DNA from: Holdemanella sp.
GTDB lineage: Bacteria > Bacillota_I > Bacilli_A > Erysipelotrichales > Erysipelotrichaceae
Direction: 5' to 3'
NCBI GenBank assembly: GCA_021442845.1
Contig: JABUSD010000362.1
Location: 1-8,917, forward strand
DNA length: 8,917 nucleotides
In this document: piece after piece, positions 1 to 5,982 of the stretch
Position numbering within the stretch: position 1 is the first letter of the stretch
How the letters are laid out: each line of letters starts with the position of its first letter
The notes under the pieces: model-generated
Databases searched by the model: none
Seen by the model: the letters and a program-made list of their open reading frames with translations, nothing else
Told to the model about the DNA's origin: nothing
Made by a program: the position numbers and the translations under genes

Positions 1-262
1 ATGCTGGAGTGGAGTTCAGGTAGAAGGTATTGCCATGAATAAAGGTTTAGTTATTGATGAACCAGACAGAAAATTTGAAACTCTCTATAAAAAATTCCTA
101 TGGGGCAGCTATAATAAATATTCACACGAAGACAGTGAAATCATCATTGAGGTAACCCCTAAATTTGTAGAGGTATGGGATACAAGCGAAGATAACTTTG
201 CATTCCAGATTTTTATAAACTTTGATACTAAATCAGTAGAAGTGAAACAATATGATAAATAA
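1..262 (+). CDS. C-terminal part of a PPOX-type split-barrel flavin protein (5' end outside window)
   Basis: The reading frame is open from base 2, so the ATG at 35 is probably internal (CWSGVQVEGIAM precedes it in frame) and the gene begins left of the window. The visible 86 residues carry VQVEGIA, a strand-type segment typical of pyridoxamine 5'-phosphate oxidase-like proteins, then a charged helix (DRKFETLYKKF), then EVTPKFVEVWD, resembling the late barrel strand in these proteins where a Pro-x-x-[IV]-E motif is common. No Shine-Dalgarno site precedes the ATG at 35, which supports an upstream start. It overlaps the next gene by 11 bases, so the two are co-transcribed and probably translationally coupled. 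Family assignment is an inference from a short fragment; a stand-alone 75-residue protein is the alternative. Substrate and cofactor cannot be told. Confidence 0.55.
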   Translation, partial: CWSGVQVEGIAMNKGLVIDEPDRKFETLYKKFLWGSYNKYSHEDSEIIIEVTPKFVEVWDTSEDNFAFQIFINFDTKSVEVKQYDK

Positions 263-866
263 TATGAAAAACGACCTATTAATTACAATTGCTGCCGAAA
301 AGACAAAGGACAACAAACCGATATTAATTCTAAAGAATGAAACAGAAATTAAAGAAATCGATGGATATACTATATTGCATTATGAAGATGACTTTGAATC
401 CTTAGTCGACTTTAATCTTCCAACCAAATCAAGAAAACCACATACATTATTGTCATTAAGGGAAATCGAGGAACTATTAGATGAAATCACCTATGGTACC
501 CTTGCCTTTGATGTTGATGGTCTTCCTTATGCCTTTGGAATCAATCATATTATGATAGATGGGAAGATGTATTTCCATTGCGGAAGAAAAGGCTTCAAAT
601 TAAATGGTATTGGAAAAAAAGCATGCTTTGTCCTATCAAAAGATTTAGGACTTGCCAAGGCAGGTACCCATAATTTTAAATCCATTCAAATTTTTGGAAC
701 ACTAAAGGAAATTGAAGATTTTGAAATCAAAAAGAAATGTCTGAATCGATTGATTTTGCATAACAATCCAAATCATGTTCCGTTTAAAGATACGATGTCA
801 CTTACGACAATGCTTCTTGAATTGGATATTGACTACATGATTGGAAGAGAAAATATATATGAATAA
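252..866 (+). CDS. Pyridoxamine 5'-phosphate oxidase/NimA-like flavin-binding protein
   Basis: A 204-residue protein. Residues about 68-197 look like the split-barrel FMN-binding fold of the NimA/PPOX superfamily: the helix LREIEELLDE, the strand pair TYGTLAF and GLPYAFGINH, then KMYFHCGRKGFKLNGI (matching the YFH-x5-K-x2-x-I stretch of NimA-type proteins), then the FKSIQIFGTLKEIED strand. Nim proteins reduce 5-nitroimidazoles, but most relatives are uncharacterised flavin or haem binders, so no substrate is assigned. Residues 1-65 are an extension not seen in typical Nim proteins and I do not recognise them. The start could be the ATG at 252, overlapping the previous gene, or the in-frame ATG at 264; the only upstream purine run (AGAAGTGAAA) is weak. 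A hairpin terminator begins right after the stop. Two probable PPOX-type genes side by side suggest a duplicated or two-component oxidoreductase. Confidence 0.75.
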   Translation: MINNMKNDLLITIAAEKTKDNKPILILKNETEIKEIDGYTILHYEDDFESLVDFNLPTKSRKPHTLLSLREIEELLDEITYGTLAFDVDGLPYAFGINHIMIDGKMYFHCGRKGFKLNGIGKKACFVLSKDLGLAKAGTHNFKSIQIFGTLKEIEDFEIKKKCLNRLILHNNPNHVPFKDTMSLTTMLLELDIDYMIGRENIYE

Positions 867-890
867 AGGGAATCTGTGATTCCCTATTTT
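867..890. terminator. Bidirectional intrinsic terminator between converging operons
   Basis: A perfect 8-bp stem, AGGGAATC (867-874) with GATTCCCT (878-885), with a 3-base loop. It starts directly after the TAA of the plus-strand gene and is followed by ATTTT in that direction. On the minus strand it is followed by TTATT and physically contains part of the TAG stop codon (884-886) of the converging Nudix gene. It probably serves both operons. Confidence 0.7.
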
Positions 891-1549
891 AATATGTCAT
901 ACAATCTATTCCATGCATCTAGAATGATAATTCCATGATCTCCACATAGAAGCTGGTCATCTAGAATGGTATTCTTTACTTCCTGTACCAGATTGCCTTT
1001 TACAATCTGTTCAATCGTACAGGAAACATGAATATCTTCATAATCATAGTGACATGCATATATATTTCCATCTTTACTGATCTGTAACTTAAACCAATGT
1101 GCATCCGCTGCATCATCCCCCGCTTTTACTTTTACATCTTCCTCTTTCACAATCGCCATATAAGCGGTTGTGATAACCCTAGCTCTTGGATCTCTTTTTT
1201 CATCTCCATAGGCCTTGATCTGTTCTAACAACAAGCCCTTTACACCGGTTTCTTCTTCAAGTTCTCTATGGGCAGATACTTCTAGATTTTCATGTAGATT
1301 TACAAAGCCTCCAGGCAAAGCCCAATATCCAATGGATGGATGATTCTTTCTTTGAATTAGAAGACCTTTCCATTCTGTATCCCTTATCGGTTTATCCTTA
1401 TAGGAAAATACGACCACATCGACTGTCGAACACGGATTCTTATATTTATACGGATCGTATTCCTCTAAAAATACATCCAGTGTCTGTCCGGCATCATTTG
1501 TCTTTCCTGTTCCTAGAAAATTCTTATAGTCCTTGAAAAAAGCTGGCAT
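884..1549 (-). CDS. Nudix hydrolase, ADP-ribose pyrophosphatase-like
   Basis: The perfect Nudix box G-x5-E-x7-R-E-x-x-E-E-x-G-V lies at residues 81-103, with the metal-binding pair at E99/E100. Nudix enzymes split nucleoside diphosphates linked to another group. The following segment DEKRDPRARVITTAY resembles the DPR-x-R-V-I motif of ADP-ribose/NAD-related Nudix proteins (COG1051, also the N-terminal domain of NrtR regulators), and the C-terminal GDHGIIILDAWNRL resembles the FDH-x-x-I-x-x-A-L tail of that group. No separate helix-turn-helix is evident, so I call it an enzyme rather than a regulator. I chose the ATG at 1549 (221 residues) over one at 1633 because GGAGAAA sits 4-5 bases upstream and the longer version would run back through the end of the exporter gene. 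It is last in the exporter operon; its SD overlaps the TAG stop of the preceding gene. Exact substrate is unknown. Confidence 0.88.
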   Translation of the reverse strand: MPAFFKDYKNFLGTGKTNDAGQTLDVFLEEYDPYKYKNPCSTVDVVVFSYKDKPIRDTEWKGLLIQRKNHPSIGYWALPGGFVNLHENLEVSAHRELEEETGVKGLLLEQIKAYGDEKRDPRARVITTAYMAIVKEEDVKVKAGDDAADAHWFKLQISKDGNIYACHYDYEDIHVSCTIEQIVKGNLVQEVKNTILDDQLLCGDHGIIILDAWNRLYDILK

Positions 1550-1559
1550 ACATTTTCTC

Positions 1560-1997
1560 CTATTTTCGTATAGATGCGATTCGTTTAAAAATAGAGGATA
1601 CAACCAGTATTCCAATCGCAAGAACACTGGCAATGCATAATGTCTCTACAAGCGTATTTAACGCCGTATTTGTTTCCCCTTTCATAGCCTGTGACATCAT
1701 TCTAAACAAGCCTCCTCCTGGAACAAGTGGAATCAAAGCGCACGCAATAAACGTTGTTACAGGAGTCTTCATCTTTCTTGCCATTATCTCAGCACAGATT
1801 GATAGAGCAACAGCTCCTAAAAAATTAGATATATATTCACCATATCCATAATATAGGCATACCTTATAGATGATTCCTCCACAGGCTCCAGCAAATCCTG
1901 CCCCAAGCAGTTTCTTTCCATGAATATTATCTATCACCCCAAATCCGAGGCTTGCCAGAAAACTGGATATAAAAGCTTTTATCGCAACAATTACCAT
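1560..1997 (-). CDS. Threonine/serine exporter subunit, YjjB/ThrE C-terminal type
   Basis: A 145-residue, strongly hydrophobic membrane protein. Four likely membrane segments lie near residues 2-20, 30-48, 58-74 and 115-136, plus a reentrant-looking stretch with the conserved ACALIPLVPGGGLFRMM at about 85-101, a hallmark of the ThrE_3/YjjB half (PF12821). In Corynebacterium ThrE exports threonine and serine as one polypeptide; in enteric bacteria the two halves are the separate YjjP and YjjB proteins, linked to dicarboxylate (succinate) export. Either substrate class is possible here. The start at 1997 overlaps the YjjP-type gene by 7 bases (ATGGTAA); an in-frame upstream extension to 2186 is rejected because it is only the exporter gene read in another frame and is rich in Cys and His. 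The two subunits presumably form one transporter. Confidence 0.88.
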   Translation of the reverse strand: MVIVAIKAFISSFLASLGFGVIDNIHGKKLLGAGFAGACGGIIYKVCLYYGYGEYISNFLGAVALSICAEIMARKMKTPVTTFIACALIPLVPGGGLFRMMSQAMKGETNTALNTLVETLCIASVLAIGILVVSSIFKRIASIRK

Positions 1998-2746
1998 AAT
2001 CGTACCCCCGCCAAGGCAAGTGCAGCGCCTATGGCTATCGCAGCTGATATGATGAAGGCTTCCGTTCCTCTTGCCATACCCGATACATAATCGCCAGACA
2101 TTGTGTCGCGAATCGCATTGGTAATCGCAAGACCTGGCACAAGCAGCATAATCGACGAAATCGTTACTATTTCCGCACTGACACATGGCATAAAACGTGC
2201 AATAAAATGCGATAATAGGACGGCTAATGCAGAGGATAGCACATTATTGATAAACGGATTGACTTTATGATTGGATAAAAAGGTTGCCGTAATACGAACA
2301 AACAGTCCCATCACAAAGCTGACTCCAATCTCATATGCATTTCCATCAAAAAACAGCGCAAAGGCTGCCGCTCCAATTCCACCAAACAGAGTTATCAACC
2401 AAGGGGAATATCGCTTGCTATTTTTGATTATATATACTTCCCTTACTAGTTCATCCACTGTAAGATGTTCTTTTTCCACTTTTCTTGATAAAGCGTTCAT
2501 CCGATGAACAATCTCCAGATTGACACTTCTCGTATAGACTCTACCTATTCGAGTATATGTTTTTTCTCCTGTTTTGATTGAAATCATAATACCTGTCGTT
2601 GTTACATAGCTTTCCGCTAAAACAACCTCATCAAATCCCTTACAGATCTGATTGATTGTTTCTTCTACACGATAGATTTCCGCTCCGCTTTCTATCAGCA
2701 TTTTTCCTGCTTCTAATACAACATCCAGCAATAGTTCTACATTCAT
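1991..2746 (-). CDS. Threonine/serine exporter subunit, YjjP/ThrE N-terminal type
   Basis: A 251-residue protein of the ThrE N-terminal half (PF06738). The cytoplasmic N-terminal domain carries ESGAEIYRVEETI at 19-31, the signature of this family, and the membrane part has about five segments (115-132, 138-157, 167-185, 190-210, 228-248). LLVPGLAITNAIRDTMSGD (201-219) is the second conserved motif, proposed in ThrE to act with the membrane core. Translation probably starts at the ATG at 2746, since an in-frame TAG lies 5 codons upstream. The nearest SD-like run (AGGGAGA) is unusually far upstream and separated from the start by a 14-base palindrome. It is the first gene of the three-gene exporter-Nudix operon, whose promoter must lie in the 53 bases after the dUTPase stop or within the dUTPase gene. 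Confidence 0.9.
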   Translation of the reverse strand: MNVELLLDVVLEAGKMLIESGAEIYRVEETINQICKGFDEVVLAESYVTTTGIMISIKTGEKTYTRIGRVYTRSVNLEIVHRMNALSRKVEKEHLTVDELVREVYIIKNSKRYSPWLITLFGGIGAAAFALFFDGNAYEIGVSFVMGLFVRITATFLSNHKVNPFINNVLSSALAVLLSHFIARFMPCVSAEIVTISSIMLLVPGLAITNAIRDTMSGDYVSGMARGTEAFIISAAIAIGAALALAGVRLW

Positions 2747-2749
2747 GGT

Positions 2750-2763
2750 TGTAGTATACTACA
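2750..2763. promoter_or_regulatory. 14-bp perfect palindrome between SD and start codon of the exporter operon
   Basis: TGTAGTATACTACA is fully self-complementary and ends 3 bases before the ATG of the YjjP-type gene. It contains TATACT on the minus strand, which could serve as a -10 box. As DNA it has the symmetry of an operator for a dimeric repressor. As RNA it could fold into a 5-bp hairpin that brings the distant AGGGAGA (minus strand, 2767-2773) to a normal distance from the start codon. Both readings are inference. Confidence 0.4.
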
Positions 2764-2775
2764 TTCTCCCTATTT

Positions 2776-2801
2776 AAAAAAGGCACGGTAATCCGTACCT
2801 T
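2776..2801 (-). terminator. Intrinsic terminator of the five-gene operon
   Basis: On the minus strand AAGGTACGG (2801-2793) pairs with CCGTGCCTT (2788-2780): 9 bp with one G-U pair and a 4-base loop. A run of T residues follows (2779-2776, six in a row counting the end of the stem). The 5' arm overlaps the TAA stop codon of the dUTPase gene. Confidence 0.85.
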
Positions 2802-3297
2802 ATTTTCCTGAACTTCCTAATCTTCCAGAACCTCTTTTAGATTCCATCTTCATTAAATCCTCATATGTTATTTCTTCGGATTCATGTTGTGGCATCACTA
2901 ATAAAACTCCCTGACAAATGGCCTTTTCATATGGATAGATGATATACTGTGACTTTTCTTTTTCACTCCATGTATCTATAACCTCTTTTTTGGCAATACG
3001 TATAGGTTTATCATTTACATTTGTGACAGGTGCCATATATTCCCCTCTATATCCAGAGTCAATCACACCGGAACGCTGTGCCAAGCCCTTTGTTCCAGAA
3101 GATCCTCTTTCCTTTAGGAACATGACATATTGCTTATCAAAAGCACTTGCGACACCTAACGGAACTAATTTTGTGTGTAACACAGGTATTTCCAGATAAT
3201 CCTCTTCAAAACATGGATATAAATCATAGCCTGCATCCTCTTCCCTTTTACTTGGGACTTTTGCCCCTTCTTTTACCTTCGCCCAATATAATTTCAT
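2800..3297 (-). CDS. dut: dUTP diphosphatase (dUTPase), trimeric type
   Basis: Hydrolyses dUTP to dUMP and pyrophosphate, keeping uracil out of DNA and feeding dTMP synthesis. All five motifs of the trimeric all-beta family can be placed in the 165 residues: motif 1 DAGYDL (21-26), motif 2 RGSSG (64-68), motif 3 GVIDSGYRGEY (77-87, with the catalytic Asp80 and the base-stacking Tyr83 position), motif 4 KAICQGV (125-131) and motif 5 RGSGRLGSSG (155-164). The spacing between motifs 3 and 4 is about ten residues longer than in many bacterial enzymes. In motif 5 a Leu stands where Phe usually stacks on the uracil. A strong AGGAGG precedes the ATG by 7 bases, and the start overlaps the preceding glycosylase stop as ATGA. 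It is the last gene of the operon. Partnership with the adjacent DNA glycosylase is sensible: one prevents and the other repairs abnormal bases. Confidence 0.9.
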   Translation of the reverse strand: MKLYWAKVKEGAKVPSKREEDAGYDLYPCFEEDYLEIPVLHTKLVPLGVASAFDKQYVMFLKERGSSGTKGLAQRSGVIDSGYRGEYMAPVTNVNDKPIRIAKKEVIDTWSEKEKSQYIIYPYEKAICQGVLLVMPQHESEEITYEDLMKMESKRGSGRLGSSGK

Positions 3298-3770
3298 AAT
3301 CCTGCCTCCTTATATATAGAAATCAGGTCTTCCATCTTAAACTTTGCGTTAGCAGCCGATGTAGATGGACATACAACCATATCTATCTTAATTTCAGGAA
3401 AGTATCTTTTAAATGTCTGATAGCTTGCCCTTCCATTAAAGAGTATCTTTTGAATGGATGGATTCGCTTCTAACAATGATGGAATATCATTGACAATGAC
3501 ATCTTTTATATTTGAATCCATACTACCCTTTCGTATACAGGAATGACAGCTATCCCATAAGGCAATATGCGCCTTCTCTAACAACTGATATTTATCCTTT
3601 ATTGTTTGATAAGGGAATCCATAAATATTTGACAACATTGGCCAGAACCGATTTGTTTTGTTGGCATAATACATGTTATCTTCTAAACTCTTTACACTTG
3701 GCATTGACCCTAGAATTAGTATTCTGTCATCTCCATGTACAATGGCATTAAATCCTGTTATCCTTTGCAT
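3294..3770 (-). CDS. Hypoxanthine-DNA glycosylase (family 6 uracil-DNA-glycosylase superfamily)
   Basis: A 158-residue protein matching the deoxyinosine glycosylase family related to Mug/UDG. It excises hypoxanthine, the product of adenine deamination, from DNA. Visible family motifs are LILGSMPSVKSLE (18-30), YYANKTNRFW (34-43), LWDSC (71-75), KGSMDS (81-86) and CPSTSAANA (134-142). Asn40 in the second motif corresponds to the catalytic Asn described for this family. The start at 3770 lies inside the end of rimO (13-base overlap). GGAG is only one base from the ATG, poor for independent initiation, and an in-frame stop lies five codons upstream, so I expect translation coupled to rimO. It overlaps dut by 4 bases. 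A G:T/U mismatch-specific glycosylase of the Mug type is the alternative, but the CPSTS motif favours the hypoxanthine family. Confidence 0.85.
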   Translation of the reverse strand: MQRITGFNAIVHGDDRILILGSMPSVKSLEDNMYYANKTNRFWPMLSNIYGFPYQTIKDKYQLLEKAHIALWDSCHSCIRKGSMDSNIKDVIVNDIPSLLEANPSIQKILFNGRASYQTFKRYFPEIKIDMVVCPSTSAANAKFKMEDLISIYKEAGL

Positions 3771-5056
3771 ACTCCAAACAAATCATATTCATTCGCGTCG
3801 GTAATTTCTACCTGCACAAAACTTCCCAGTTCTAAATCTTCATCGCATTTAAAGATAACCTGTCCATCGACCTCATCCGGTGCATCGGCCATACTTCGTC
3901 CACGATATTGGTTTTTCAACCCTTCTTTTTCTTCAACTAAAACTTCGATTACACTTCCAATTTTTGCTTTATTGGATTGTAATGAAATATCCTTCTGTAA
4001 TGTCATAAGAATGTCTAATCTACGATTGGCATCTTCCTGATCTACTTCCGGTTCCATTGTATAAGAAGCTGTGTCTTCTTCCTTTGAATAGGTAAAAGCA
4101 CCTAAACGATCCCATTTGATTTCCTGGATAAATTCAATCAATTCTTCAAATTCTGTTTCTGTTTCCGTTGGAAATCCCACAATAACAGTTGTACGAAGTG
4201 TAGGATTTTCAAACATGCTACGAATCTTCTTTACAAGTTGAATGACATCTTCCTTTGTTCCTCTGCGATTCATCAGTTTCAACAAGCGATTATTCGCATG
4301 CTGCATAGGAATATCAAAATATGGCAATACCTTATCACATTCCTTCATCGCAAGAAGCACATCATCTTCAATTTCATCTGGATACATATATAGGATACGA
4401 ATCCAATGCAATCCTTCAATATCATTCACTTCACGGATTAAATTCGCAAGTTTTAAAGAGCCATAATTGTCCAATCCAAATTTAGACGTATCCTGTGCAA
4501 TCAATGTCACTTCCTTAATTCCCTTAGAAACAAGATCTTTTACTTCTTCGACAACCTCTTCAATTGTCTTGCTAATCTGATCTCCTCGAATTAAAGGAAT
4601 TGCACAATATGTACAGTGGTTAGAACATCCATCACTGATTTTGCAGTAAGCACTCCATGGGTTACCTGATAACAATCTGTTTTTTCCATAGTACACATTA
4701 TTATCACCGCCTAGTTCCATCTGCAATCGAGTTGATAATTCATTATAATCACGAATAGGAATAACAGCATCTACCTCTGGCATTTCCTCTTCTAATACTT
4801 TCTGATATCTTTGGGCAAGACAGCCGCATACAATCAGCTTCTTTAGATTCTTTTCTTTATATTCAGCCATTTCAAAAATGGTATTAATCGATTCTTCTTT
4901 TGCAGATGTGATAAATCCACATGTGTTGACAATAATAGCTTCCGCTTGTCTAGGGTTTGATACAAGCTGATGTCCATTTTCCTTCAACATTCCCATAATC
5001 TGCTCTGAATCAACAAGATTCTTACAGCAGCCTAGAGATATAAAACCTACTTTCAT
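3758..5056 (-). CDS. rimO: Ribosomal protein S12 methylthiotransferase RimO
   Basis: Radical-SAM enzyme that adds a methylthio group to the conserved aspartate of ribosomal protein S12. Domain order over 432 residues: UPF0004 N-terminal domain with the auxiliary cluster cysteines C10 (SLGCCKNLVDSE), C46 (VNTCGFI) and C79 (VCGCLAQRY); radical-SAM core with C-x3-C-x2-C at C144, C148 and C151 (CSNHCTYC); and a C-terminal TRAM domain from about residue 365. The SLGC-x-KNLVDSE form points to RimO rather than the tRNA enzymes MiaB or MtaB. Residue 11 is Cys where Pro is usual. The length fits RimO. The start overlaps the yhaM stop as ATGA, and AGAAAGG lies 7 bases upstream (5064-5070). This SD is perfectly complementary to the CU-rich linker of the putative small RNAs at 8025-8332. 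Confidence 0.95.
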   Translation of the reverse strand: MKVGFISLGCCKNLVDSEQIMGMLKENGHQLVSNPRQAEAIIVNTCGFITSAKEESINTIFEMAEYKEKNLKKLIVCGCLAQRYQKVLEEEMPEVDAVIPIRDYNELSTRLQMELGGDNNVYYGKNRLLSGNPWSAYCKISDGCSNHCTYCAIPLIRGDQISKTIEEVVEEVKDLVSKGIKEVTLIAQDTSKFGLDNYGSLKLANLIREVNDIEGLHWIRILYMYPDEIEDDVLLAMKECDKVLPYFDIPMQHANNRLLKLMNRRGTKEDVIQLVKKIRSMFENPTLRTTVIVGFPTETETEFEELIEFIQEIKWDRLGAFTYSKEEDTASYTMEPEVDQEDANRRLDILMTLQKDISLQSNKAKIGSVIEVLVEEKEGLKNQYRGRSMADAPDEVDGQVIFKCDEDLELGSFVQVEITDANEYDLFGVCKG

Positions 5057-5982
5057 TCTTTATCCTTTCTCTTATAAATCATTCTATTTTCCAAGGCAAA
5101 GATTCTAGGTCCAAACGCACCTGGTTGTGTCGTATCAAGACTTGCCTTCATCATAAATAAACGGGCATCCATATTATCTACAATGGATAATACTTCTGCT
5201 TCTGGTGTCATTGGAAGAACCGGAGATCCAAACTCTGTCTTTCCATGATGAGATAACACCATGTGCTTTAAAAGAAGAACGCTTTCTTCCTTTTCTATGC
5301 CTAGATTATAGGCTGTACGATCTACACGATTTCCAATCAAGGAAATATGTCCAATCAAGTTTCCTTCATTTGTATATTCAGGAAGTACTGGCGAGGATAA
5401 TTCCTCTATTTTTCCAATATCGTGAAGCAGGCATCCGCAAATTAGTAAATCCTTATCCAGCCATGGATATAAAGATTGAATCTGTAATGCCATTCTTGTC
5501 ATATAAATTGAATGTTGTGCTAATCCACCCACAAAGTTATGATGATTCTTTGTAGCTGCTGTATATGTATAAAATTCTTCTTTTACATCATCTAGAATTG
5601 TCTGTGTAAGGGCAAATAGAGCTTCATCATCCACCATTGCCATAAAGCTGTCAACTTCTTTTTCCATTTCTTCCCTAGGAAGTGCGCTTCTTCTAACATA
5701 ATCCACAATATTAGCTTCTTCATTCACCTTCATTGTACGAATCCGTAACTGAATCGCATTTCTATGGATAATGATATCTCCACAGACATCAACAATCATT
5801 CCATTTGTATATAAGTCAATCTGCTCATCGGTTAAATTCCAGAATTTACAGTCAATGGTTCCACTGGCATCCTCTAATACAATGGATAAATACGGCGTTC
5901 CCTTTGCGGTTTTTCCCTTATCACATTTTGTAATCAATCCAGTAAATTCAACTTTTCCCTCTGTTGTATAATCACAAATCAT
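5053..5982 (-). CDS. yhaM: 3'-5' exoribonuclease YhaM
   Basis: A 309-residue protein with the YhaM architecture: an OB-fold nucleic-acid-binding domain (about 10-85) followed by a metal-dependent HD domain (about 145-275). HD residues are visible as H157 (GLAQHS), H187-D188 (LLHDIGK), H245-H246 (SHHGKTEFGSP) and the D269-N270-M-D272 stretch. In Bacillus and Streptococcus YhaM trims RNA 3' ends in the cytoplasm and has also been linked to DNA metabolism (Cbf1 in Staphylococcus). Length is close to the 314 residues of the Bacillus protein. The start at 5982 overlaps the upstream glycosyltransferase-RecX gene by 11 bases; AAGGGG about 7 bases upstream is a good SD. No missing catalytic residues were noticed. 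Confidence 0.93.
   Translation of the reverse strand: MICDYTTEGKVEFTGLITKCDKGKTAKGTPYLSIVLEDASGTIDCKFWNLTDEQIDLYTNGMIVDVCGDIIIHRNAIQLRIRTMKVNEEANIVDYVRRSALPREEMEKEVDSFMAMVDDEALFALTQTILDDVKEEFYTYTAATKNHHNFVGGLAQHSIYMTRMALQIQSLYPWLDKDLLICGCLLHDIGKIEELSSPVLPEYTNEGNLIGHISLIGNRVDRTAYNLGIEKEESVLLLKHMVLSHHGKTEFGSPVLPMTPEAEVLSIVDNMDARLFMMKASLDTTQPGAFGPRIFALENRMIYKRKDKE

Noticed and set aside
1..42. Open frame from the first base ending in TAA at 40-42.
   Set aside because: It is only 13 codons, and frame 2 is open across the same bases and continues into a protein with family-like features.
1549..1633. Longer start for the Nudix gene at 1633.
   Set aside because: The extra 28 residues read through the coding end of the exporter subunit in another frame and have no SD; the ATG at 1549 has GGAGAAA at proper spacing.
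1997..2186. Longer start for the YjjB-type gene at 2186.
   Set aside because: The 63 extra residues are Cys/His-rich and lie wholly inside the YjjP-type gene. The ATG at 1997 gives a normal family length.
3512..3751. Open plus-strand frames inside the minus-strand operon (also 1336-1536, 3735-4040, 4242-4466, 5205-5555).
   Set aside because: They lie opposite well-recognised genes, have no SD or domain features, and their composition is that of antisense translation.
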